Made by a program: the position numbers and the translations under genes
The notes under the pieces: model-generated
The model's input: the letters and a program-made list of their open reading frames with translations, nothing else
The model's database searches: none
Told to the model about the DNA's origin: nothing
From: CAXBCP01 sp038120765
Lineage (GTDB): Bacteria > Pseudomonadota > Alphaproteobacteria > MPNO01 > UBA830
Assembly: GCA_038120765.1 (NCBI GenBank)
Contig: JAYOMI010000038.1
Span: forward strand, 1-31,156
Direction: 5' to 3'
Length of the DNA stretch: 31,156 nt
Shown: piece after piece, positions 1-7,611 of the stretch
Position numbering within the stretch: position 1 is the stretch's first letter
Layout: each line of letters starts with the position of its first letter

Positions 1-164
1 TCGCATCCTCCCTCAGCCTCTAAAAATAATGGCCCAGTCTTAGGGGGGGAGGACACATCCAGATAGAAAACCTCGCCCGTCTCCGGTTCGACGAGGAAGG
101 TCTCCGCATCGATTTCCGTCGCGGCGACGGCCGGATTGCGGATATAGAGTTGCTCGTCCGTCAT
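1..164 (-). CDS. PqqD-like peptide-binding protein, N-terminal part only
   Basis: This frame opens with an ATG at 164 and stays open to the window edge. Its first 36 or so residues look like the PqqD fold: a short N-terminal strand region, then FLVEPETGEVFYLD, the usual place of the conserved 'ETG..Y.LD' turn. PqqD-type proteins bind leader peptides and hand them to modifying enzymes, and stand-alone versions occur beside HPr-kinase-like genes. The start overlaps the stop of the upstream kinase-like gene in an ATGA, so translation is probably coupled. From about residue 37 the PqqD resemblance is lost at a run of seven G (43-49, plus strand), and the last 16 codons do not look like the expected helix with its conserved Trp. 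This could be a frameshift, an insertion boundary or an assembly edge. The family call rests on a short stretch. Confidence 0.45.
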   Translation of the reverse strand, partial: MTDEQLYIRNPAVAATEIDAETFLVEPETGEVFYLDVSSPPKTGPLFLEAEGGC

Positions 165-1066
165 TTTTCCGCATCCGCGTTGTTATTCCGGAATTTCCCG
201 GAGAGCAGCGCCGCGGCGTCCCGGCTGCTTGAAAAACGAAGGTGATAGGCATCGACCGCAGCCGCCAGGCGGGTCAACCCAGCCAGCAGATCGGTTGACG
301 GAATATGCGGCGCGAAGGCCGTGCGCACCATCGCCTTGACCAGTTCGGGCGGCGACGCGGGACGCAACTCGGACGCGCCGGATTCCGTCCGGTCCAGGAA
401 GACAAGTGCACGGACCTCCGCGGTTTCCCCGAAGGTACCGGCCTCCCCCTCCCATAGCTTGAGATAGGCCATATCTTCGCCCTGCATCGAGGAATACCCG
501 TCAACGAATTCCCGGAAGCCGTCGCCGCAATCTTCCGGCAACGGCAATCGCACTTTTGGCATTAGCCCGAGGCACATTCCGCAGGAGGGATTCTCGAGCG
601 TCACCGCAATCTGGTCGTCGCCGAAAAAGCGGTTGCCAAGAACCGCCAGCTGCAGCGCGACGCTCGACTTTCCGGCGAGCGAATCCCCGATCACGACGAC
701 CAGTCCGTCGCCGACACGGGCCGCACCTGCATGCAGGCACACCAGTGTCGGGTCCCGCGCCACGAAGACGCTTATGAGAGCTCCGGCAAGGCCGTTGGCC
801 GCGTCATAGGGATTATCGAACGAGAAATCCGCGCCCCCCGGACCCGTGCTGATGACATGGAATGTGGAATCCGGATTTTCGACGACCCGGATATCGGGCG
901 CGCGCGCTGCCTCGGCCCCCGCCCATTTGAGGGGCCAGCCGGCCATATAGTAAGGCAGATACGGCATCAAGGCCTCGGCATTTTCGACCAGTAATGGATC
1001 GTCTTCCCGGCCAACCCACCAGAATCCGGGGGCCATATCCTTTTCTTCGCCAACAGGATCAGGCAT
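161..1066 (-). CDS. HPr-kinase-like P-loop (serine kinase) protein
   Basis: A 301-residue protein related to the C-terminal kinase domain of HPr kinase/phosphorylase. The sequence shows LHAGAARVGDG near 111-121, a P-loop GDSLAGKSS at 127-135 and FFGDD at 147-151, matching the nucleotide-binding and acidic positions of HprK-type kinases. Stand-alone 'HprK-related' kinases of about this length are known next to PqqD-like genes; their substrates are mostly unknown, so no PTS role should be assumed. The gene overlaps the end of regA by 8 bases and its own stop overlaps the next gene as ATGA, placing it firmly in the regB-regA operon. A second possible start is Met11, preceded by an A/G-rich stretch. 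The role of the kinase in this operon is unknown. Confidence 0.75.
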   Translation of the reverse strand: MPDPVGEEKDMAPGFWWVGREDDPLLVENAEALMPYLPYYMAGWPLKWAGAEAARAPDIRVVENPDSTFHVISTGPGGADFSFDNPYDAANGLAGALISVFVARDPTLVCLHAGAARVGDGLVVVIGDSLAGKSSVALQLAVLGNRFFGDDQIAVTLENPSCGMCLGLMPKVRLPLPEDCGDGFREFVDGYSSMQGEDMAYLKLWEGEAGTFGETAEVRALVFLDRTESGASELRPASPPELVKAMVRTAFAPHIPSTDLLAGLTRLAAAVDAYHLRFSSSRDAAALLSGKFRNNNADAEK

Positions 1067-1631
1067 CGCCGGGGGGAGCCTCCCGCGGGGCGCGTTTGGA
1101 CAAAATCCGCTGAAGGGTGCGCCGGTGCATATTCAACCGTCGCGCGGTTTCGGAGACGTTCCGGTCGCACTGTTCATAGACGCGCTGGATATGCTCCCAC
1201 CGGACACGGTCTGCCGACATCGGGTTTTCCGGCGGCGGCGGCAAACCATCGCCTTTGGCGAGAAGCGCCGCTTCGATCGCATCCGCATCTGCGGGCTTCG
1301 CCAGATAATCAAGCGCGCCCGCTTTCACGGCCGCAACGGCGGTCGCAATGTTGCCATAGCCGGTCAGCATGACGATCCGCGATTCCGGACGGCCTTCCTG
1401 GATCGCCGAGACGATATCCAGACCACTGCCGTCAGCGAGACGCAGGTCAAGCACGGCAAAGGCAGGCGGTTTCGAACGGGCGGCAGAAACGCCGTCCCGC
1501 ACACTTGCCGCCGTCATCACTTCAAAGCCCCGGTTCTCCATCGCACGCACCAGCCGGGTACGAAAAGGCTCGTCGTCATCGACGATGAGAAGCGTTCGGT
1601 CTTCGAATTGATCCAGTGTTTCTACGGTCAT
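1059..1631 (-). CDS. regA: Redox response regulator RegA (PrrA/ActR family)
   Basis: A 190-residue two-domain response regulator. The receiver domain has the acidic pocket VDDD at 17-20, phospho-acceptor Asp62 in VLDLRLADGSG and Lys112. A proline-rich linker (PPPPENPMS near 131-139) leads to a Fis-type helix-turn-helix (NVSETARRLNMHRRTLQRIL, about 158-177). The linker and helix-turn-helix are nearly diagnostic of the RegA/PrrA/ActR family, which controls respiration, carbon and nitrogen fixation and, where present, photosynthesis genes in response to redox state. The start overlaps the stop of regB by 4 bases (ATGA), so sensor and regulator are translationally coupled. Length matches the family (about 180-190 residues). 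Confidence 0.96.
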   Translation of the reverse strand: MTVETLDQFEDRTLLIVDDDEPFRTRLVRAMENRGFEVMTAASVRDGVSAARSKPPAFAVLDLRLADGSGLDIVSAIQEGRPESRIVMLTGYGNIATAVAAVKAGALDYLAKPADADAIEAALLAKGDGLPPPPENPMSADRVRWEHIQRVYEQCDRNVSETARRLNMHRRTLQRILSKRAPREAPPGDA

Positions 1632-2986
1632 GCCGACAGTTCCAATTTTTTTGCCTCAAGCTGTCCCCTGCGCCACTCGATATCAACGATCGCGCCGCCT
1701 TTCCGTGCGTTCTCGAAAGCGACCGTTGCCCCTGATCTCTGCAGCAGCGTTTTCGCGATAAAAATGCCGAGGCCCATATGCCCGCCCGGGTTCGCCCGCG
1801 AAGATATATACGGTTCCCCGATATGCTCAAGAACGACCTGCCGAAAGCCGGGACCGTCGTCGCGGATAGAAACACGGATTGTCTCCGCGTCCCAACCGCT
1901 CGAGATGGATACGGTAGAACGCGCGAACTGGACGGCATTCTGAATGATATTGCCAATTCCATGGACGATTTCCGGGCTGCGGACAAGGATGGGCTCCGGG
2001 CTCGTATCGTCTTCCCGCGACGGCATCCGCTCGAAGGAAAAGGTCACGTGATCCTGATGGTGACGTTCGGCCGCCGCCTGAACCAATGCATGGAGAGGTA
2101 ATAGCGCAAAAGGCGAGGTGCGGTCTTCTCCGTCATCGGACCGCACTGAAAGCTCCGCCAGAATGTCGCGGCAACGGGCCGTTTCACTTATCAGCAAGCG
2201 GACGTCTTCGGAAATGGGACTGTCTTCCGGCAGGTCGCGGGCGATCTCGCCGGACACGACGGCGATCGTGCCAAGCGGGCTGCCAAGTTCGTGCGCCGCC
2301 GCGGCAGCGAGACCGCCCAGCGCGGCAAGCTGCTGTTCACGCGCAAGCGCCAGTTGGCTGGCGGTCAGGGCGTTGGCCATCCTGCGCGCCTCTTCGGCGA
2401 CCCGCCACGTATATATCGCGAAGAAAACAATCCCGACGGCAAGCGCCACCCATGTTCCCAGGACATACTCCCGCGGCATGGTAAAGCCGCCTGTCGCCCA
2501 GGGCAGAGGGTAGTGTCTGACAGCGAGCAAGGTAATGCTGGCCACCGACAGGATGCAGAGCGCAATCGTGCTCCGGATCGACAGGATCGTGGCGGACACG
2601 GCGACCGGCGCCAGCAACAGGAACGAAAAGGGATTTTCGAGCCCCCCCGTCAGATATAACAGCGCCGCAAGCTGCATGATATCGAACGCGAGGAACGCCG
2701 CCGCCGAGCGCTCCCCGAGGCGCACGGGTGTCGGGTGCCCCGACATCACGATCAGGTTCAAAAGAAGCGATGCTCCCACGACGGAAAATGCCGGGGCCAA
2801 CGGCACCGGGAAACCGAAGCCGTAATGGACGACCAGCAGGGTCAGCACCTGGCCGCCAATCGCAACCCACCGGATGAGCGTCAGCGTGCGCAGACGAACG
2901 GGGTCGGTCGCTGGAGGTGCTATTGCGTATGCCGAGCTCACCGACGGGGTATCGTCGATCGCGCGGCTGCTGCTCGGGGCGTTCAT
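1628..2986 (-). CDS. regB: Redox sensor histidine kinase RegB (PrrB/ActS family)
   Basis: A 452-residue membrane histidine kinase with about six hydrophobic segments between residues 38 and 192. It carries the quinone-binding heptapeptide GGLENPF at 114-120, the phospho-acceptor His232 in AHELGSPLGT, the redox-active cysteine equivalent (Cys272 in RCRDIL), an N box around GNIIQNAVQFA (345-355), and the ATP-lid motifs DDGPGF (376-381) and GLGIF (405-409). These are the known RegB determinants for sensing the quinone pool and cysteine oxidation. It autophosphorylates and passes phosphate to RegA, encoded immediately downstream. A GAGGTG ribosome site sits 5 bases before the ATG at 2986. It is the first gene of its operon and is divergent from the ABC exporter genes. 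Confidence 0.96.
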   Translation of the reverse strand: MNAPSSSRAIDDTPSVSSAYAIAPPATDPVRLRTLTLIRWVAIGGQVLTLLVVHYGFGFPVPLAPAFSVVGASLLLNLIVMSGHPTPVRLGERSAAAFLAFDIMQLAALLYLTGGLENPFSFLLLAPVAVSATILSIRSTIALCILSVASITLLAVRHYPLPWATGGFTMPREYVLGTWVALAVGIVFFAIYTWRVAEEARRMANALTASQLALAREQQLAALGGLAAAAAHELGSPLGTIAVVSGEIARDLPEDSPISEDVRLLISETARCRDILAELSVRSDDGEDRTSPFALLPLHALVQAAAERHHQDHVTFSFERMPSREDDTSPEPILVRSPEIVHGIGNIIQNAVQFARSTVSISSGWDAETIRVSIRDDGPGFRQVVLEHIGEPYISSRANPGGHMGLGIFIAKTLLQRSGATVAFENARKGGAIVDIEWRRGQLEAKKLELSA

Positions 2987-3026
2987 CTGTCACCTCGGAA
3001 TTGCGGGCGGACATACCGGAGAAAAT

Positions 3027-3049
3027 ATCGGGGTGACGTCTATCCCGAT
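3027..3049. repeat. Inverted repeat in the regB / ABC exporter divergent spacer
   Basis: ATCGGG at 3027-3032 and CCCGAT at 3044-3049 are separated by 11 bases. The flanks (CCGGAGAAAAT on the left, GTTCCGCCGG on the right) extend the symmetry imperfectly. It lies 41-63 bases upstream of the regB start in the only spacer between regB and the divergent exporter, so it could be an operator or a leader hairpin. No known regulator consensus was matched. Confidence 0.35.
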
Positions 3050-3140
3050 GTTCCGCCGGAGTGAAGTTTAATCCGCAAATTCGTTCACATCGACAATTAA
3101 GGCACTAGCACTTGCAGACGGTCCGGCCCATATTCCCGCA

Positions 3141-3905
3141 ATGCCGGAGTTTGCAATCAAAGTAGAGAATCTCGCCAAGCGATTTGGCGATGTCGTGGCC
3201 GTCGAAAATCTGAGCTTCGAAGCCCGGGAAGGAGAGGTCGTCGGCCTGCTTGGCGGCAATGGCGCCGGAAAAACGACCACCATTTCGATGATTCTCGGCC
3301 TGTTGATTCCTACGTCGGGCAGTCTCGAAGTGCTTGGCACCGACATGCTCCGGCATCGCTACCGTGTCCTTTCACGGATCAATTTTTCATCGCCCTATGT
3401 CGACCTGCCCAAGCGCCTTACCTCCAGGGAAAACCTGATGGTATACGCGAGACTCTATGGCGTTCCCAACCCTGCCCGGCGGCTTGCGGCACTGGCCGAA
3501 GACCTCGCAATAGACGGGTTTCTCGACCGGCCGTTCGGTAATTTGTCGTCCGGCCAGAAGACCCGTGTATCGCTGGCGAAATCGCTTTTGAATGAACCCG
3601 ATCTGTTGCTGCTCGATGAACCGACGGCTTCTCTGGACCCTGACACGGCGGACTGGGTGCGCACCTATCTCAAGAACTTCCAGCAGAAAAGGGGCGCCAC
3701 AATCCTGCTCGCATCGCACAACATGGCCGAGGTAGAACGCCTGTGCGATCATGTCGTGATGATGAAACTGGGCAAAATCGTCGACCGCGACAGCCCCGCA
3801 GGGCTGCTGAGAAAATATGGTCGCGGCACGCTCGAAGAAGTGTTTCTGGATATCGCCCGGAACCGGAAAAGCGATCAGCCGGAACAAGCAGCGCAACAGC
3901 TTTGA
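3141..3905 (+). CDS. ABC exporter ATP-binding subunit (ABC-2 type)
   Basis: A 254-residue ABC ATPase with Walker A GGNGAGKTT (38-46), signature LSSGQ (135-139), Walker B LLLLDEP (155-161) and the switch His193 (ASHNM). The order and length match the single-domain ATPases of ABC-2 exporters such as the DrrA/NodI/CcmA-like group. It pairs with the permease gene 11 bases downstream, so the product should energise transport of an unknown substrate across the inner membrane. The ATG at 3141 has no clear ribosome site in front. The permease is probably translated from the same transcript. The substrate (drug, lipid or polysaccharide) cannot be told from the sequence. Confidence 0.9.
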   Translation: MPEFAIKVENLAKRFGDVVAVENLSFEAREGEVVGLLGGNGAGKTTTISMILGLLIPTSGSLEVLGTDMLRHRYRVLSRINFSSPYVDLPKRLTSRENLMVYARLYGVPNPARRLAALAEDLAIDGFLDRPFGNLSSGQKTRVSLAKSLLNEPDLLLLDEPTASLDPDTADWVRTYLKNFQQKRGATILLASHNMAEVERLCDHVVMMKLGKIVDRDSPAGLLRKYGRGTLEEVFLDIARNRKSDQPEQAAQQL

Positions 3906-3916
3906 GCGTCACAAGT

Positions 3917-4735
3917 ATGAAAAATCAGGTCAACGGATACTACTTTTCGCCTCGGCGCGTCGGCGCGATGGTGCTCCGGTATTTCTACCTGCTGCGCGGT
4001 TCGCTGCCCCGGATCGTCGAGCTCGCTTACTGGCCGACAATGCAGATGCTGATCTGGGGTTTCATGTCCCAGTTCCTCTACGAGCATTCGGAATGGTTCG
4101 CCCGGGCCGGCGGCGTTCTGATTGCGGCGGTTCTGCTGTGGGACGTAATGTTCCGGTCGAATATCGGCGTTTCGATTTCCTTCCTGGAGGAAATGTGGTC
4201 GCGCAATCTGGGTCAGCTTTTTGCCAGCCCGCTGCGGCCCTATGAATGGGCCTGCGCCCTGCTCGCCATCAGCGGCGTCAGGACCCTTATCGGGGTCGTT
4301 CCCGCGGCGCTTCTTGCCATCCCGCTTTATCACTATTCGATTTTCGAGATGGGTCTGCCGCTGATCGCTTTTTTCGTAAACCTGCTGATTTTCGGCGCCG
4401 CCGTGGGACTGGCTGTTTCCGGGCTGGTCATGCGATGTGGATTAGGCGCGGAAAGCCTGGCCTGGGCGGTCATTTTCGCCGTCGCCCCGTTGAGCGGTAT
4501 CTACTATCCCATCAGCACCCTGCCCGACTGGTTGCAGCCGATCGCGTTCAGCCTGCCATCCGCCCATGTGTTCGAGGGTATGCGCGCAGCCGTTATGGAG
4601 AGTGTCTTTCTGAGAGACAGGTTCATCTGGGCGGTATCTCTGAACGTTGTCTATCTCTGCCTCGGGATGGCGGCTTTTCTCTGGGCGTTTCGCGTGGCCC
4701 GGCATCGCGGCCAGTTGCTGCAGATGGGTGAATAG
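3917..4735 (+). CDS. ABC-2 type exporter permease
   Basis: A 272-residue polytopic membrane protein with about six hydrophobic segments, of the NodJ/DrrB-like ABC-2 permease family. The region SGIYYPISTLPDWLQPIAFSLP near the C-terminus is typical of this family: a short re-entrant stretch before the last transmembrane pair. The ATG at 3917 is the preferred start. A TTG at 3902 that overlaps the stop of the ATPase gene is a possible alternative adding five residues. The gene follows its ATPase partner directly and converges on the CbiB-like gene. No substrate can be assigned. Confidence 0.88.
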   Translation: MKNQVNGYYFSPRRVGAMVLRYFYLLRGSLPRIVELAYWPTMQMLIWGFMSQFLYEHSEWFARAGGVLIAAVLLWDVMFRSNIGVSISFLEEMWSRNLGQLFASPLRPYEWACALLAISGVRTLIGVVPAALLAIPLYHYSIFEMGLPLIAFFVNLLIFGAAVGLAVSGLVMRCGLGAESLAWAVIFAVAPLSGIYYPISTLPDWLQPIAFSLPSAHVFEGMRAAVMESVFLRDRFIWAVSLNVVYLCLGMAAFLWAFRVARHRGQLLQMGE

Positions 4736-4764
4736 TCCCAACCTTCCGGCAAATGTCCCGGGCG

Positions 4765-5766
4765 TCAGAAACGATGCAGGAGAAGCGCCAGCAGTGCGAG
4801 CGGCGCAACACCGAGAAAGCCGGCGATCAGATAGAGCCACATGGCCCGCGCTATATCTGTCGAGTTCGCACGAGCCCGCCCGTTCCCGATCCATGCGCCC
4901 GGCGCGACAGCGCCACCATGCCGACGCGGGCCCGACAGCGACAGGCCGAGCGCCCCCGCAACGGCGCCCTGCGTCCACCCGGCCCTCGGCGAGTGGCTGG
5001 ACGCCGCACCGCCGAAGACCCCGCGGATCGCCGCGAGCGGACGCGCGGTCGGCGAAAAAAGCGTGCCGGCCACGATCAGGATCGCCGTCACCGGCGCCGG
5101 GATAAGGTTCAGCAACCGGTCGAGTGCGCCTGCAACGCTGCCGAACGCCACGTGCTTTTCCGTCGGGTGCGCAAGCGCATCGGCGAGCGCCGTGGTCACG
5201 CGGCAGACAAAGACGCCCGGCAGTCCGGCAATCAGGTACCAGAAAACCGGGCCGACAAGTCCGTCACAGAGGCGCACGGCAAAAATCTCGACCGAGCCGC
5301 GGGCCAGTCCGTGCTCGTCGATATTTCCGGTTTCGTATTCAACCATGCGGCCCAGAATGCCGCGCGCGCGATCCATGCTTTTACGGGCAAGCGCACGGCG
5401 AAGCGCGCTCGCATTCATCAGCGGACGCTGCAGGCCGACACACATTGCGACAAGGACGACTTCGACGATCCATCCATCTGCGAGTGTCCGGCAAAAATCG
5501 GCCGCGTAGACTCCGAAGACGGCGGACAGGGGAACCATGATCAGAACAAGCAGGGCGCCGCGAAACCGGCGGCTGCGGTTCGATCGGTTCTGGCGATTCA
5601 GACGGCGGTCCGCCCGGTGGGCCAGAAACAGACTGATCGCGCGCGGGGATGAAAGGACCTGACTGAAACCGGGAAGGCCACCCGCCACGAATTCGAGCGC
5701 GAGCGCGGCACAAACGACCACGAACAGATAATCGCTCCCATAGAACCAGTCCGGTGAAACAGGCAT
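4765..5766 (-). CDS. CbiB/CobD-family membrane protein, divergent
   Basis: A 333-residue membrane protein whose core matches adenosylcobinamide-phosphate synthase (CbiB/CobD): MDRARGILGRMVEYETGNIDEHGLARGSVEI (131-161), FWYLIAGLPG (175-184), LDRLLNLIPAPVTA (215-228) and HSPRAGWTQGAVAGALGL (258-275). True CbiB enzymes attach aminopropanol (phosphate) to cobyric acid in B12 synthesis. Here the usual N-terminal HPV segment is not recognisable, and the family's 'ENxSDG' motif reads AVRLCDG (163-169). Together with the absence of other cobalamin genes nearby, this makes a paralogue with another or lost activity possible. A purine-rich ribosome site (GGGGGAAA) precedes the ATG at 5766. It is convergent with the exporter permease. 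Confidence 0.8.
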   Translation of the reverse strand: MPVSPDWFYGSDYLFVVVCAALALEFVAGGLPGFSQVLSSPRAISLFLAHRADRRLNRQNRSNRSRRFRGALLVLIMVPLSAVFGVYAADFCRTLADGWIVEVVLVAMCVGLQRPLMNASALRRALARKSMDRARGILGRMVEYETGNIDEHGLARGSVEIFAVRLCDGLVGPVFWYLIAGLPGVFVCRVTTALADALAHPTEKHVAFGSVAGALDRLLNLIPAPVTAILIVAGTLFSPTARPLAAIRGVFGGAASSHSPRAGWTQGAVAGALGLSLSGPRRHGGAVAPGAWIGNGRARANSTDIARAMWLYLIAGFLGVAPLALLALLLHRF

Positions 5767-5827
5767 TTTCCCCCAACGGATTGAAAACCCGACGGGCGAG
5801 GTTTACCGGTTTACGGTGAATAAAGTC

Positions 5828-6400
5828 CTAATTGCCGAGCCCGGCGGATTTCAGGTAACGGATGATGACCCGGCGATTGTTTCTGACGGCCCAGTCGTAA
5901 GCGGTCCGGCCAGTGAAATCGGTCACGCTGGTGTCCGCTTTCAGTCGGATAAGCGCCTGCACCGCAGCGAGGTGTCCTTCGGAGGCAGCAACCATCAGCG
6001 GCGTCAGCCCCTGACGGTTCGCCTCATCGAGGTCCGCCCCCTTCTCCGCAAGTATCTCCAGAATCCCGACATGGTTTGCCGCCGCGGCGTAGTAAACCGG
6101 CGAACTGCCGAATTTATCGATCGCACCGATTTTCGGATTAAACCGCAAAAGCAGCTGGGCAAAATCCTCGTTGCCGGTGATGGCCGCGAAAAACAGGGCC
6201 GTCCTTCCATTCTCGTCGCGGGCATCCACATCGTGTTTGCGAAAAAGCAGATCTTCTGCGGCCTTGAGGTCGTCGGCTTTTGCCGCTTCGATCAGGCTGT
6301 CATTGCTCAACAGGTTTATATCTGCCGATGCCCCGATCGGGGACATTGCGAGCATCAGAAAGGCCAGACAACAGGCTATGGATGTGCGGGACATGTGCAT
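5828..6400 (-). CDS. Secreted ankyrin-repeat protein
   Basis: A 190-residue protein with an N-terminal signal peptide (hydrophobic stretch at about 8-22, likely cut after ASA near residue 26). About four to five ankyrin repeats follow from about residue 34 to 187; the clearest units are GRTALFFAAITGNEDFAQLLL, GSSPVYYAAAANHVGILEILAEKGAD, GLTPLMVAASEGHLAAVQALI and GRTAYDWAVRNNRRVIIRYL. Ankyrin stacks bind other proteins, so a periplasmic scaffold or inhibitor role is likely, but the partner is unknown. Two starts are possible (Met1 and Met3). It is divergent from the SCO1-like gene and 61 bases from the CbiB-like gene on the same strand. Confidence 0.85.
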   Translation of the reverse strand: MHMSRTSIACCLAFLMLAMSPIGASADINLLSNDSLIEAAKADDLKAAEDLLFRKHDVDARDENGRTALFFAAITGNEDFAQLLLRFNPKIGAIDKFGSSPVYYAAAANHVGILEILAEKGADLDEANRQGLTPLMVAASEGHLAAVQALIRLKADTSVTDFTGRTAYDWAVRNNRRVIIRYLKSAGLGN

Positions 6401-6507
6401 GTGCGGAACTTGTGCACCCGGACGCTCGCGGTCAAGTCTTTCTATGGCCTTCGGGCCGCCGCTTGCTTATATCTCTCGTCAGATCGGGTTTCAGGAGAAA
6501 TAGATCC

Positions 6508-7104
6508 ATGCGCATCTATCAGGTCGTGCTGCTCGCGGCGACCGGCATAGTTATCGCGGCCATTGCGGCTTTTATTCTCTATGGCGGCGGCACCGGTGGC
6601 AAGGGCGTTGCGTCCATCGGCGGGCCGTTTTCACTGGTAGATGACGAGGGCCAGACGAAGACCGACAAGGATTTCCGCGGGCGTTACATGCTGATTTATT
6701 TCGGATACACGTATTGTCCGGACGTGTGCCCCACGGCATTGCAGTCGATGACCCAGGCGATGGATCGACTTGCGCCTGAAACCCAGGCAAGGATCACGCC
6801 GATATTCATCACGATCGATCCGGAACGCGATACCGCGAAGCAGCTCAAAGCCTATGTCGAAAACTTCCACCCGCGCCTGGTCGGCCTGACGGGCACCCCG
6901 GAACAGATCGCGCAAACCGCCCGTCTTTACCGGGTGTATTACGGCCGCGCAAAGGATGAAAGAGAAGAATCGACGGAATACCTCATGGATCACAGCTCCA
7001 TCATCTTCCTGATGAATCCGGAGGGGGAATATGTCACGCACTTCACCCATGCCACCACGCCGGAGAAGATGGCGGAAAGACTGTCGACGGTGGTAGGCGG
7101 CTGA
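6508..7104 (+). CDS. SCO1/SenC-family copper chaperone
   Basis: A 198-residue membrane-anchored thioredoxin-fold protein: one N-terminal transmembrane helix (about 5-25), then the copper-binding CPDVC at 70-74 (Cys70, Cys74) and the third ligand His162 in MDHSSIIFLM. SCO proteins deliver copper to the CuA site of cytochrome c oxidase or act as periplasmic thiol reductants. In Rhodobacter the homologue senC sits with regB/regA; here it is about 3.5 kb from that pair, which fits a respiratory theme but is not the same operon. An AGGAG ribosome site at 6493-6497 supports the ATG at 6508. The next gene begins 3 bases after its stop. Confidence 0.93.
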   Translation: MRIYQVVLLAATGIVIAAIAAFILYGGGTGGKGVASIGGPFSLVDDEGQTKTDKDFRGRYMLIYFGYTYCPDVCPTALQSMTQAMDRLAPETQARITPIFITIDPERDTAKQLKAYVENFHPRLVGLTGTPEQIAQTARLYRVYYGRAKDEREESTEYLMDHSSIIFLMNPEGEYVTHFTHATTPEKMAERLSTVVGG

Positions 7105-7107
7105 CCC

Positions 7108-7548
7108 GTGACCGATCCGGCACCTTTCTGGGAAACGAAATCCATCGACGAGATGGATCCGGCCGAGTGGGAATCCCTGTGCGACGGATGCGCCAAGTGC
7201 TGCCTGATCAAGCTCGAGGACGTCGACACCGGCGAGATCGCCTTTACCGAGGTCGTCTGCCGGTTGCTCGAACTCGGCACCTGCGCCTGCTCGGACTATA
7301 CCCGCCGGACGACCCGGGTGCCGGACTGCCTCCAGGTGACCCCGGACCTCGCCCGGACGGCGAACTGGCTGCCATCGACATGCGCCTACCGACTGCTCGC
7401 GGAAGGCAAGGAACTCAGCTGGTGGCACCCGCTTGTATCCGGGAGCCGCGAGACCGTTCACACCGCCGGCATATCGGTGCGCGACAAGGTGATCCATGAA
7501 TCCCAGCGGGTCGATCCCGAAGACCATATCGTGACCTGGCCGGAATGA
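7108..7548 (+). CDS. YcgN/UPF0260-family cysteine-cluster protein
   Basis: A 146-residue soluble protein of the YcgN (UPF0260) family. It carries the typical cysteine pattern CDGCAKCC (25-32), later cysteines at 51, 59, 61 and 74 in the CACSDYTRR...VPDCL region, and Cys92, suggesting an Fe-S or zinc site related to CxxCxxCC-type ferredoxin-like clusters. The start is a GTG at 7108, just 3 bases after the SCO1-like stop, so the two genes probably form a unit. The function of the family is not established; the pairing hints at metal or redox handling, which is inference. Confidence 0.9.
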   Translation: MTDPAPFWETKSIDEMDPAEWESLCDGCAKCCLIKLEDVDTGEIAFTEVVCRLLELGTCACSDYTRRTTRVPDCLQVTPDLARTANWLPSTCAYRLLAEGKELSWWHPLVSGSRETVHTAGISVRDKVIHESQRVDPEDHIVTWPE

Positions 7549-7611
7549 CGGCATTCGCCAACGGCCGAACTTGTTAAAACAGGCAAATCAACAGACAGAC
7601 TGGAACAAGCG

